Shown here: piece by piece, positions 1 through 9,967 of the stretch
How positions within the stretch are numbered: position 1 is the first letter of the stretch
How the letters are laid out: each line of letters opens with the position of its first letter
Assembly (NCBI GenBank): GCA_964019425.1
Contig: OZ025842.1
Location: 1-64,000 of the forward strand
Source: Flectonema sp. DT1601
Lineage: Eukaryota; Euglenozoa; Diplonemea; Diplonemida; Diplonemidae
Length of the DNA: 64,000 nt
Direction of reading: 5' to 3'
Notes under the pieces: generated by a model
Databases searched by the model: none
What the model saw: only the letters and a program-made list of their open reading frames with translations
What the model was told of the DNA's origin: nothing
Translations under genes and position numbers: made by a program

Positions 1-1940
1 GGGTTTGCGGGTTTGCGGGTTTGCGGGTTTGCGGGTTTGCGGGTTTGCGGGTTTGCGGGTTTGGCGGGTTTGCGGGTTTGCGGGTTTGCGGGTTTGCGGG
101 TTTGCGGGTTTGCGGGTTTCGGGTTTGCGGGTTTGCGAGGTTTGCGGGTTTGCGGGTTTGCGGGTTTGCGGGTTTGCGGGTTTGCGGGTTTGCGGGTTTG
201 CGGGTTTGCGGGTTTGCGGGGTTTGCGGGTTTGCGGGGTTTGCGGGTTTGCGGGTTTGCGGGTTTGCGGGTTTGCGGGTTTGCGGGTTTGCGGGTTTGCG
301 GGTTTGCGGGGTTTGCGGGTTTGCGGGTTTGCGGGTTTGCGGGTTTGCGGGTTTGCGGGTTTGCGGGTTTGCGGGTTTGCGGGTTTGCGGGTTTGCGGGT
401 TTGCGGGTTTGCGGGTTTGCGGGTTTGCGGGTTTGGCGGGTTTGCGGGTTTGCGGGTTTGCGGGTTTGCGGGTTTGCGGGTTTGCGGGTTTGCGGGTTTG
501 CGGGTTTGCGGGTTTGCGGGTTTGCGGGTTTGCGGGTTTGCGGTTTGCGGGTTTGCGGGTTTGCGGGTTTGCGGGTTTGCGGGTTTGCGGGTTTGCGGGT
601 TTGCGGGTTTGCGGGTTTGCGGGTTTGCGGGTTTGCGGGTTTGCGGGTTTGCGGGTTTGCGGGTTTGCGGGTTTGCGGGTTTGCGGGTTTGCGGGTTTGC
701 GGGTTTGCGGGTTTGCGGGTTTGCGGGTTTGCGGGTTTGCGGGTTTGCGGGTTTGCGGGTTTGCGGGTTTGCGGGTTTGCGGGTTTGCGGGTTTGCGGGT
801 TTGCGGGTTTGCGGGTTTGCGGGTTTGCGGGTTTGCGGGTTTGCGGGTTTGCGGGTTTGCGGGTTTGCGGGTTTGCGGGTTTGCGGGTTTGCGGGTTTGC
901 GGGTTTGCGGGTTTGCGGGTTTGCGGGTTTGCGGGTTTGCGGGTTTGCGGGTTTGCGGGTTTGCGGGTTTGCGGGTTTGCGGGTTTGCGGGTTTGCGGGT
1001 TTGCGGGTTTGCGGGTTTGCGGGTTTGCGGGTTTGCGGGTTTGCGGGTTTGCGGGTTTGCGGGTTTGCGGGTTTGCGGGTTTGCGGGTTTGCGGGTTTGC
1101 GGGTTTGCGGGTTTGCGGGTTTGCGGGTTTGCGGGTTTGCGGGTTTGCGGGTTTGCGGGTTTGCGGGTTTGCGGGTTTGCGGGTTTGCGGGTTTGCGGGT
1201 TTGCGGGTTTGCGGGTTTGCGGGTTTGCGGGTTTGCGGGTTTGCGGGTTTGCGGGTTTGCGGGTTTGCGGGTTTGCGGGTTTGCGGTTGCGGGTTTGCGG
1301 GTTTGCGGGTTTGCGGGTTTGCGGGTTTGCGGGTTTGCGGGTTTGCGGGTTTGCGGGTTTGCGGGTTTGCGGGTTTGCGGGTTTGCGGGTTTGCGGGTTT
1401 GCGGGTTTGCGGGTTTGCGGGTTTGCGGGTTTGCGGGTTTGCGGGTTTGCGGGTTTGCGGGTTTGCGGGTTTGCGGGTTTGCGGGTTTGCGGGTTGCGGG
1501 TTTGCGGGTTTGCGGGTTTGCGGGTTTGCGGGTTTGCGGGTTTGTGGGTTTGCGGGTTTGCGGGTTTGCGGGTTTGCGGGTTTGCGGGTTTGCGGGTTTG
1601 CGGGTTTGCGGGTTTGCGGGTTTGCGGGTTTGCGGGGTTTGCGGGTTTGCGGGTTTGCGGGTTTGCGGGTTTGCGGGTTTGCGGGTTTGCGGGTTTGCGG
1701 GTTTGCGGGTTTGCGGGTTTGCGGGTTTGCGGGTTTGCGGGTTGGCGGGTTTGCGGGTTTGCGGGTTTGCGGGTTTGCGGGTTTGCGGGTTTGCGGGTTT
1801 GCGGGTTTGCGGGTTTGCGGGTTTGCGGGTTTGCGGGTTTGCGGGTTTGCGGGTTTGCGGGTTTGCGGGTTTGCGGGTTTGCGGGTTTGCGGGTTTGCGG
1901 GTTTGCGGGTTGCGGGTTTGCGGGTTTGCGGGTTTGCGGG
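1..1940 (+). repeat. GGGTTTGC octamer array, about 240 units
   Basis: The stretch is an almost pure tandem array of GGGTTTGC on the plus strand. All three forward frames stay open and read as an eight-residue repeat, which is a by-product of the 8-bp unit and not a protein. Units are nearly perfect from about 546 to 1284. Units that have gained or lost a base cluster at about 60-545 and 1284-1915, so the core looks more recently homogenised than the flanks. The array continues off the left edge and stops at 1940 against retroelement sequence. It resembles a telomere-type or satellite repeat. The G-rich strand runs 5' to 3' into the window, which is the wrong way round for a terminal telomere at the left end. 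Confidence 0.97.
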
Positions 1941-3135
1941 TCCTCGATTCTCTTAGTTGTAAAGAAAACCTTCGTTTGTGTTGGGGACGTCTGTAATGTG
2001 GGAGCATCCTCCGGAACATTTCTGTTTGCAATTGCCGTCAGCCTGTCCACTCGTTCGTCCGAAGCGGCAGATTGTTCGAGCCCCGTCACCGATTGAGAGG
2101 TAGACCTCTTCGCGGCATCCTCCAAACTCTTCAAGATCCTGTCGATCTTTTTATCCTGGGCTACAGCCATTTCACGATTTTCGGTAATGGCCCCCCGCAT
2201 CTTCGCCATCTCCGAATGTTGATCCCTGATCGCTGAATCAGTCATCCCAGCCAAATTGCTTGTATTCTGGCCTTGGCGAGATAATTCGTCGGCAATAATG
2301 GCGTGTCCCTGCTCCAATGCCTGTTGACGGTTTCTCACGTTAACAGTTTCATGCTCCAATACAGTCTGTCTCTGCCCCGCTGAATTCAAAGCTTGCGAGG
2401 TAACTTGTTCAAGAACCGCTTGCCTCTGCACGGTGTTTGATACCACTTGGCTCGCACCCTCCATAACATGGTGAAACTCCGTACGGGAGACGGGTAAACC
2501 CTCCGTCACCCCACATGCTCGTAGCATTTCATCGAATCTCTGCACATTCCTGTTTCGCAGATGTGAGAGCATAACTTCCTTTGGCCTCATCGCTATTCCT
2601 TGCAACGAGTCTCTCGAAACACCCAGGAAGGCCATCAACATATCATTAATGATGCTCTCAGCTTGATGCTGTACACACCATCCCCCTAAGTTCATTCTTA
2701 CGTCATCCATTTTGTATGTACCTCGTTTTAATTCCTCTTCGCCGAAAGTGCTTTTCCAAGCATCTTCCAAACTTGAAGGAAATCTAAAATCGTACGTACT
2801 TATTACAGTCGAGGGGGATGGTTGGTCGATTATCATAGGCGTTTGTTGATCCATTTTAAATTATTAAATTAATTTAAAGATGCAAGAATGCCTGGAAAGG
2901 CAGATAGGCATAAACGAATCAATCGTAATGCACTATAAAAAGGATGGAAGAAACAAATGGTCGTATTATACTATAGGCTCGACGAATCAATCATGTTGCA
3001 CTATAATAAAATAAATGGTAAGACTGCTCACATTAAGAACTGATAAGACAATGGATTGCTACATAGAAATTTGTATCATAAGAATAAAGTGGTGAACTAC
3101 AGCGCTGATCCTGAGAGATTCCCATATTGGTGTTA
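1941..3135 (-). mobile_element. Partial Ngaro/VIPER-like retroelement, 5' part
   Basis: This is a fossil fragment of a tyrosine-recombinase retroelement holding the 5' leader and the first part of the gag-like ORF, which starts at 2854. It matches 6881-8075 at an offset of 4940, with a single difference noticed by eye (near 2211). Its 5' end at 3135 abuts the octamer array at the same point as the other copies, and its other end stops at the large array. The element is incomplete. Near-identity to its neighbour means either a recent duplication or an assembly effect of the flanking arrays. Confidence 0.85.
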
Positions 3136-3410
3136 GGGTTTGCGGGTTTGCGGGTTTGCGGGTTTGCGGGTTTGCGGGTTTGCGGGTTTGCGGTTTGCGG
3201 GTTTGCGGGTTTGCGGGTTGCGGGTTTGCGGGTTTGCGGGTTTGCGGGTTTGCGGGTTTGCGGGTTTGCGGGTTTGCGGGTTTGCGGGTTTGCGGGTTTG
3301 CGGGTTTGCGGGTTTGCGGGTTTGCGGGTTTGCGGGTTTGCGGGTTTGCGGGTTTGCGGGTTTGCGGGTTTGCGGGTTTGCGGGTTTGCGGGTTTGCGGG
3401 TTTGCGGGTT
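3136..3410 (+). repeat. GGGTTTGC octamer array, about 34 units
   Basis: This is a tandem octamer array in the same orientation as the array at the left edge. It lies between the 5' end of one retroelement fragment at 3135 and the RT part of the next at 3411. A few units near 3190-3220 have lost a base. Open frames across it on both strands are artefacts of the repeat. Confidence 0.96.
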
Positions 3411-4666
3411 TTCCCTGTGACTCTTTTTATACTGATGGCTTTGGTGAGTACCTTGCCGACACGGGTTGAACGTAAGGTCCCATACCTCTTCAAACCTCCT
3501 GCGTGTCCCATCGGTCATCATCCGTTTTACCTCTTGAACGTCAATGGTCCCCACTTCCTTTACGTGTAGAGGCGTCGCCCTCTCTTCCTCGGTTGAAGGG
3601 AGGCGAGTGGTCTTCGACTTCCGAGTGAAGTTCTGCATAAGTCTCCGCGCAGTTCTTGGAATTACAAATGTTGGGTTATGCGGCTTGTGTTCAGGGAGAG
3701 AGCCAGCGACCTGTCCGACCCTGCATATCTTAACGTCGTTTCTGATATCTGCTGGTTTGCCGTTTCGTGTTTGGCTAGTCGACTTATGAGCATCAGCGGA
3801 ATAACTAATCCTGTCTGTTTCTTCTCGAAATGAACTTTATTGCACCGCGTTTTATGCTGTGAGCACTGTAATTTTCCATGCGAGAATCCTTCTTCCAAAG
3901 TCCTGTGAGCTTTGCAGTGTCGACTTTTGTTAAACGATCGAAGAATCCCAACCTCATGATGGCTCTGTATATCTCCTCCGTCCATCTTCCGGTGATTACC
4001 GCGAACCTTGAAGCCGTGTACGGATTCTCCCTCTTTCCCTTCGGAATCTGGTTCCAGTCCACAATTACTGTTAAAGGGTCGCATTGAATGAAGCTGCCCG
4101 AGGACAGCGCCGCGACCTCCCCCCAGCGAGACATTGTTTTCCAGGCAATCATTGCGGCGGTTGAAACCCCTAGCTCCTGTGTTTGACACCATTCTTCCAG
4201 GATTCCCCTTGGGATCGGAGTTGCTTGTGACTCGGGTACCGTAGCACCGTCTGCCCTTAGGGCCACCTGAAGGCTCCTGAGGGGTTGGTTTTCCATCCCG
4301 AGGTGTTTCATAATACCCGACAATGCCTTTGCGTAGTTTAGTAAACTTTGTGACTTCGCCCCTGTAGCGGTTACGAATAAGACCGCAGAATTTGCATCCA
4401 TGGGTAGGCTCCTGTCGGTGACCCACTTCACATACCTCGACCATAATCGTTTTCTCTGGTCGATGGTAGACACCGCCCACATCTTTCTTACGATGGCGCG
4501 TACCCGCTTTCTCTGCTGCCTTTATGGTGACTTCGTCTTCTGATTGAGTCCTTCTTGTTGGTCTGCGTTGCAAGATCTGTAAAGTTGCTTGCTCCATTAT
4601 TCCTTTTCCCTTGACCAACTCGTCTTGCCGCATTTTGGCGATCATGCTCCCGGTTTTTTTGCTTAA

Positions 4667-6392
4667 CCCATTAAGGACGGGGGGTCCACTACAGTGGTTA
4701 TTTTGAAATTTTATTTTCGCTAAGGGGAAAACCCGGCTAACGCTACCCAGGGGGGGTGTAATCGAGGCCGTTTCGCGATGAATCTTGGGTGGGATGGCGT
4801 GGTTCGCTGTGTTTTTATTCATGAAATTCAAAACTAATAATCGAAATTTTACCACCTAACAAGAAGTTTCGTCTGCCTGTTGAAATTGATACAAGTTTGG
4901 CGTCCTATGAAAGTCTGATGATGATGGATTCTGTATCGGAGTCGTCATCTGACAGCAACACAGCAAAGGTATCAAAGTGGGGGGGGCAAAACCAAGAGAA
5001 TCCCCAGGGAAAAACAGAAAGGACCTACCCAGAGTGTGAGCGACTTTAATGAAATGAGCGAATTGAAGGCATCCAACTCATTTTCACTGATCATGTGCTT
5101 AAAATGATATTTCGACACACTCTTACCTACCCGATTGACAAAGAGACGTCCATGAAGTCACTAGAAGTTGGTGAACTGAAATGCTTTCTCCGTAATTTCC
5201 ACACTGCTAACAAACACATTCCTGCTTCTTATGTCCATAGTCTTGTTAAACCCCATAATAATAAAGGGCATTGGGTGACGTTTGACAATTTCAATTCGTC
5301 ATACGCATTTCTTGTTTTGATGTTGGCGAAAGGGTTCCACTGTGTTGGAACAGCCTGACGGAACAGAAAGGGAGTTCTGTTGATGTTACAAAACCGAAGG
5401 CTACCCCTACTAAGCAAATCGGAAGTGAAAGAAAGACCGAAGAATCTTTCTGCTTCTTACCTTCAGTCAAGCACGGCATCCACCATATAAAGTGGAGAGA
5501 CTCAAAGGATGTGCATCTTTTCAGTACTCTTCCCTTACGTGAGCACCGTGTCGATGTATATCGCTGGATTAGGAAGAGAAATAAAAAAGAAAAAGTGCCG
5601 ATCAAACTACCGTGCAAGTAGACAGGTACACCAAGACGATGGGAGGTGCTAACCTGATGGATAGCGTGAAGGCAAGGGCGAACAGAAACCTTCAAACTAA
5701 ACGATGGCATCTAAAGGTTTTCGACTACTTGCTGAAAGTTTCGATGTTCAACACGTTTACCCTTCAAAAGAAATGCGGTAAGGATACTGGTACCTACACA
5801 CGGTATGTAGAGGAGCTCGCTATGCAACTCGTCAGTGACGGGACGTCGAGAGACAAGACAACCAATACTACATCTACTATTGACCCGGGTTCGCACTTTT
5901 CACACATGTTCAGCACCACTGAGCACTATCCATCAATATTTGGCGCTGCTAAACAATGTAAGTATCAATACTCGAGTGAGGACTACTTATGGATGCTAGG
6001 GGTGTAAGGTTTTTATGTGTCCTGCACCCTGTTTTGGCAAATACCACTTAAATCTTACAAAGGGGAGAACATTTGCGTCCCATACCACTACCTCTGTGTC
6101 GGGAGGTGCTATCCGGGAAGAATGTACTAAGGGGAAGACCCCTGCACTCACAACAACATCAAAATTGAAGAGGCGCAAGGAGTCATAAGAACTGAGCTTA
6201 TTTTTGTCTTTGGTGGTGTTTTCATTTGTTCTGTTCACCCTTTAGGTGGTGAATGTGTGTGTATTTTTAACGGGCAGGCAATGGCGGTTCACTTTGTCAC
6301 ATCACCTTTCCGAGCCCCCCTACCCCTTTTCCCCGTTAGCTCTTTTTTCAAAAAAAGTCAAAAAGCCGGGTTTTACCCCCGTCCGTAATGGG
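4667..6392 (+). mobile_element. piggyBac-family DNA transposon, 1.73 kb, degenerate
   Basis: The ends are imperfect inverted repeats: CCCATTAAGGACGGGGG at the left and its complement with one change (CCCATTACGGACGGGGG) at the right. They are flanked by TTAA at 4663-4666 and 6393-6396. TTAA duplications and termini beginning CCC are hallmarks of piggyBac. The related retroelement at 12286-17633 carries the same locus without the insert, with a single TTAA at 16065-16068, so the unoccupied site can be seen. Inside are broken pieces of a plus-strand transposase. The copy is non-autonomous now. Confidence 0.9.
4866..6007 (+). pseudogene. piggyBac transposase relic
   Basis: Plus-strand pieces in several frames match the DDE_Tnp_1_7 transposase of piggyBac in the right order. 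First comes an acidic, Ser-rich N-terminus (about 4866-5000). Next is a core piece ending with the motif TFDNFNSS and the following HCVGTA (to about 5350). Then comes a piece with KWRDSKDVHLFST (about 5490-5560). Last is a C-terminal piece starting near 5612 with YTKTMGG. In this last motif the family usually has GGVD, whose Asp is catalytic; here it reads GGAN, so a catalytic residue appears lost. At least three frame changes or stops separate the pieces. No Cys-rich RING-like tail typical of the family was seen after 6007. Confidence 0.8.
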
Positions 6393-6447
6393 TTAATAAA
6401 GTTATACTTGGCCGGGTCCAAGTAAACTTCCTTTCCCGTACTGCGAT

Positions 6448-7794
6448 TCAATTTTTCCGCACCTGCTGGGGCCAACGGCCTGGACCTAAAAAAGCCTTCG
6501 TTGGCTTTGGTTTCGGGGTCCAGGTGTTCTTATTTTTCTTCGAAGCTTTTTGAATTGACCTGTCGATGTAGTCGTGTTGATTGGCTTCCATTTCCGTCAA
6601 TACATCGCTGAGCCTGGCCCCCCGTACAACATATCCTTGTTGTACACGAAGCAGCGATAGACTCCTATTTCCCAAGCTAACCATTTCAGGCATCCCCTCC
6701 CAGGAGTTTACCTGTTCTGCCACCCTAACCCAGTCTACAAGCATTTCGAAATATGCGAGTAGTACTCGGTCACCTGGTTTGACGGTGGTACAACCGTTGG
6801 TGTATTTAAAACGCAAGTCTCTAATGAGACCGGTCGCGTCCTCCTCAATGGCATCTTTCCATTGTAAGACATCCTTCGAGTCCTCGATTCTCTTAGTTGT
6901 AAAGAAAACCTTCGTTTGTGTTGGGGACGTCTGTAATGTGGGAGCATCCTCCGGAACATTTCTGTTTGCAATTGCCGTCAGCCTGTCCACTCGTTCGTCC
7001 GAAGCGGCAGATTGTTCGAGCCCCGTCACCGATTGAGAGGTAGACCTCTTCGCGGCATCCTCCAAACTCTTCAAGATCCTGTCGATCTTTTTATCCTGGG
7101 CTACAGCCATTTCACGATTTTCGGTAATGGCCCCCCGCATCTTCGCCATCCCCGAATGTTGATCCCTGATCGCTGAATCAGTCATCCCAGCCAAATTGCT
7201 TGTATTCTGGCCTTGGCGAGATAATTCGTCGGCAATAATGGCGTGTCCCTGCTCCAATGCCTGTTGACGGTTTCTCACGTTAACAGTTTCATGCTCCAAT
7301 ACAGTCTGTCTCTGCCCCGCTGAATTCAAAGCTTGCGAGGTAACTTGTTCAAGAACCGCTTGCCTCTGCACGGTGTTTGATACCACTTGGCTCGCACCCT
7401 CCATAACATGGTGAAACTCCGTACGGGAGACGGGTAAACCCTCCGTCACCCCACATGCTCGTAGCATTTCATCGAATCTCTGCACATTCCTGTTTCGCAG
7501 ATGTGAGAGCATAACTTCCTTTGGCCTCATCGCTATTCCTTGCAACGAGTCTCTCGAAACACCCAGGAAGGCCATCAACATATCATTAATGATGCTCTCA
7601 GCTTGATGCTGTACACACCATCCCCCTAAGTTCATTCTTACGTCATCCATTTTGTATGTACCTCGTTTTAATTCCTCTTCGCCGAAAGTGCTTTTCCAAG
7701 CATCTTCCAAACTTGAAGGAAATCTAAAATCGTACGTACTTATTACAGTCGAGGGGGATGGTTGGTCGATTATCATAGGCGTTTGTTGATCCAT
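6448..7794 (-). CDS. gag-like ORF1 of the subfamily-1 retroelement
   Basis: This is a 448-residue ORF in first position of the element. It aligns along its length with the 450-residue ORF1 at 16120-17472, including the shared stretches YKMDDVRMNLGGWC near residue 46 and HLRNRNV near 95. A predicted coiled coil rich in Gln, Glu and Ala covers about residues 130-230. I see no CCHC zinc knuckle. Position and shape fit the gag-like ORF1 of Ngaro/VIPER elements, but the assignment rests on context rather than on a recognised domain. Confidence 0.75.
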   Translation of the reverse strand: MDQQTPMIIDQPSPSTVISTYDFRFPSSLEDAWKSTFGEEELKRGTYKMDDVRMNLGGWCVQHQAESIINDMLMAFLGVSRDSLQGIAMRPKEVMLSHLRNRNVQRFDEMLRACGVTEGLPVSRTEFHHVMEGASQVVSNTVQRQAVLEQVTSQALNSAGQRQTVLEHETVNVRNRQQALEQGHAIIADELSRQGQNTSNLAGMTDSAIRDQHSGMAKMRGAITENREMAVAQDKKIDRILKSLEDAAKRSTSQSVTGLEQSAASDERVDRLTAIANRNVPEDAPTLQTSPTQTKVFFTTKRIEDSKDVLQWKDAIEEDATGLIRDLRFKYTNGCTTVKPGDRVLLAYFEMLVDWVRVAEQVNSWEGMPEMVSLGNRSLSLLRVQQGYVVRGARLSDVLTEMEANQHDYIDRSIQKASKKNKNTWTPKPKPTKAFLGPGRWPQQVRKN

Positions 7795-8075
7795 TTTAAA
7801 TTATTAAATTAATTTAAAGATGCAAGAATGCCTGGAAAGGCAGATAGGCATAAACGAATCAATCGTAATGCACTATAAAAAGGATGGAAGAAACAAATGG
7901 TCGTATTATACTATAGGCTCGACGAATCAATCATGTTGCACTATAATAAAATAAATGGTAAGACTGCTCACATTAAGAACTGATAAGACAATGGATTGCT
8001 ACATAGAAATTTGTATCATAAGAATAAAGTGGTGAACTACAGCGCTGATCCTGAGAGATTCCCATATTGGTGTTA

Positions 8076-8361
8076 GGGTTTGCGGGTTTGCGGGTTTGCG
8101 GGTTTGCGGGTTTGCGGGTTTGCGGGTTTGCGGGTTTGCGGGTTTGCGGGTTTGCGGGTTTGCGGGTTTGCGGGTTTGCGGGTTTGCGGGTTTGCGGGTT
8201 TGCGGGTTTGCGGGTTTGCGGGTTTGCGGGTTTGCGGGTTTGCGGGTTTGCGGGTTTGCGGGTTTGCGGGTTTGCGGGTTTGCGGGTTTGCGGGTTTGCG
8301 GGTTTGCGGGTTTGCGGGTTTGCGGGTTTGCGGGTTTGCGGGTTTGCGGGTTTGCGGGTTT
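8076..8361 (+). repeat. GGGTTTGC octamer array, about 36 units
   Basis: This is a perfect or nearly perfect octamer array. It begins directly at the 5' end of the subfamily-1 retroelement at the shared junction TTA-GGGTTTGC and ends at unrelated sequence after 8361. Confidence 0.96.
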
Positions 8362-9360
8362 CTCCTATATAATTGTCAGCATTGGGGATATTTTGGGTTC
8401 TGAGGAAATCCACCAAGTCCTGGGCCAGGTACCCAGGCCACGCCTCACCTAATTACACACTAATTCTTCTTTGCATTCCTGCAAGAAGGTCTGGTTCTAA
8501 GTGCAACATAAGTGTTGACTGGTGCCACGCATTATGGAAAGAAAAGTAGCGTTGCATATTGACCTGTGGCAAGTCGGCGCTACCAAATGACAGCCTGATG
8601 ATCCACGACGGGCGTTTGCAGAAAGAAAATTGCTTTTATTTGCCTTTGTCACGGAATTTTTTTTTTTTTTTTTACCACTTTTTGCGCCACTCACCTCCAA
8701 AAAAACATGAGTACATCTTTTTTTATGGTTATCTCGATCTATCGGCCCCGAAAAGTCTTCACAAATTTCTGGGTGGAGAAAAAAGTTTTGAAGTTGTTTG
8801 CCAATCAAAACTTACGCAGCACTGTAAGCTGGCCAGGCCTAGCTACTTCCGTACTGGGAATGGGGCTTCTGTTTCTTCCTGCTAGCAGGCCTGGTGCTAA
8901 GTGCTACGTAATAGTGCCACGCATTACAGTAATTAGCCTTCCTATACTGTATGCACCTGGGAAAGAGAAGTATACTTTTAGAAGTATACTTAATTGAATG
9001 AACATGCAGTTAACAAGTCTGAGATCACAAAGAAGAATCTACACTGTGGTGCAGATTACTTCTGCGTAGGGGTTGTACCGGGCCGTTTAGATTCGACGGG
9101 ACACCGGCACCACCAGGTCGCCCAGAAGTGCTATGTAAGCGCCAGGCCTAGCTACTTCCGTACTGAGAATGGGGCTTCTGTTTCTTCCCGCAAGCAGGCC
9201 TGGTGCTAAGTGCTACGTAAGTGTTGAATGGTGTCACGCATTACGGGAAGAAAGGTAGAGTGTTGCATGTTAACCTGTTATGGTTTAGACAATTTGGGTT
9301 TTAATAAATAATTCCTTTCATTTTTGCCACCTTTCTGCAAGCCAATGCTTATGTAGCACC
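8362..9360. repeat. Spacer with a dispersed repeat in three copies
   Basis: No gene is supported here. Three related copies of a roughly 90-140 bp repeat lie at about 8478-8566, 8829-8930 and 9137-9275. Shared landmarks are CTGGTGCTAAGTGCTACGTA and GTGCCACGCATTA. The second and third copies also share CAGGCCTAGCTACTTCCGTA upstream. All three lie in the same orientation, so this is probably a decayed local tandem or a short mobile repeat. Poly-T at 8659-8675 separates the first two copies. Confidence 0.7.
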
Positions 9361-9967
9361 CCTGAGCAAATTTTGGCTGCTAATTTTCTTCTTACAAGCA
9401 AATCTTAGCTGCTGATTCTCTTCCCGCAAGCAAATTTTAGCTGCCGATTCTCTTTCCGCAAGCAAATCTTAGCTGCTTATTTTCTTCCTGCAAGCAAATT
9501 TTAGCTGCTTATTTTCTTCCCACAAGCAAATTTTAGCTGCTTATTTTCTTCCCGCAAGCAAATTTTAGCTGCTTATTTTCTTCCCGCAAGCAAATTCTGG
9601 CTGCTTATTTTCTTCCCGCAAGCAAATTTTAGCTGCTTATTTTCTTCCCGCAAGCAAATTTTAGCTGCTTATTTTCTTCCTGCAAGCAAATTTTAGCTGC
9701 TTATTTTCTTCCCGCAAGCAAATTCTGGCTGCTTATTTTCTTCCCGCAAGCAAATTTTAGCTGCTTATTTTCTTCCCGCAAGCAAATTTTAGCTGCTTAT
9801 TTTCTTCCCGCAAGCAAATTTTAGCTGCTTATTTTCTTCCCGCAAGCAAATTCTGGCTGCTTATTTTCTTCCCGCAAGCAAATCCTGGCTGCTTATTTTC
9901 TTCCCGCGAGCAAATTTTAGCTGCTTACTTTTTTCCTGAAAACAAATTTAAGCTGCCAATTTTCTTC
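9361..9967 (+). repeat. 32-bp minisatellite, about 19 copies
   Basis: This is a tandem repeat with a 32-bp unit containing CCCGCAAGCAAATTTTAGCT, followed by GCTTATTTTCTT. Central units (about 9480-9900) are close to identical and differ mainly at TTTTAG versus TTCTGG. The first three and last two units are more diverged. This pattern is usual for unequal crossing over. No open reading frame spans it. Confidence 0.92.

Larger units (their letters stand above)
3411..8075 (-). mobile_element. Ngaro/VIPER-like retroelement (subfamily 1), broken
   Basis: Read on the minus strand, the element has a leader of about 280 bp (8075-7795), a gag-like ORF (7794-6448), a tyrosine-recombinase part, and the beginning of the RT part, where it meets the octamer array. 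A piggyBac transposon at 4667-6392 sits in the recombinase part. Each part resembles the matching part of the copy at 12286-17633, but the DNA differs throughout, so this is a separate subfamily. The element is broken, with two large interruptions. The gag part reads through cleanly, so the copy is not very old. Confidence 0.85.

Noticed and set aside
1-1940. Terminal telomere of the left chromosome end
   Set aside because: The G-rich strand runs away from the edge, opposite to a normal telomere, and identical arrays occur internally at 3.1, 8.1, 12.3 and 17.6 kb. Not excluded, but not supported.
5-2096. Three overlapping plus-strand ORFs of over 640 codons with an eight-residue repeat
   Set aside because: They exist only because the GGGTTTGC unit has no stop in any frame. 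All three frames are open equally, and the tails run into antisense gag sequence.
3033-3638. Minus-strand ORF with long Lys-Pro-Ala-Asn-Pro-Gln-Thr-Arg repeats (also 7973-8416)
   Set aside because: The repeated part is the reverse strand of the octamer array. Only the first portion of 3411-3638 belongs to the retroelement RT.
9361-9967. CRISPR array
   Set aside because: The unit is a continuous 32-bp tandem repeat without variable spacers, and the genome is eukaryotic.
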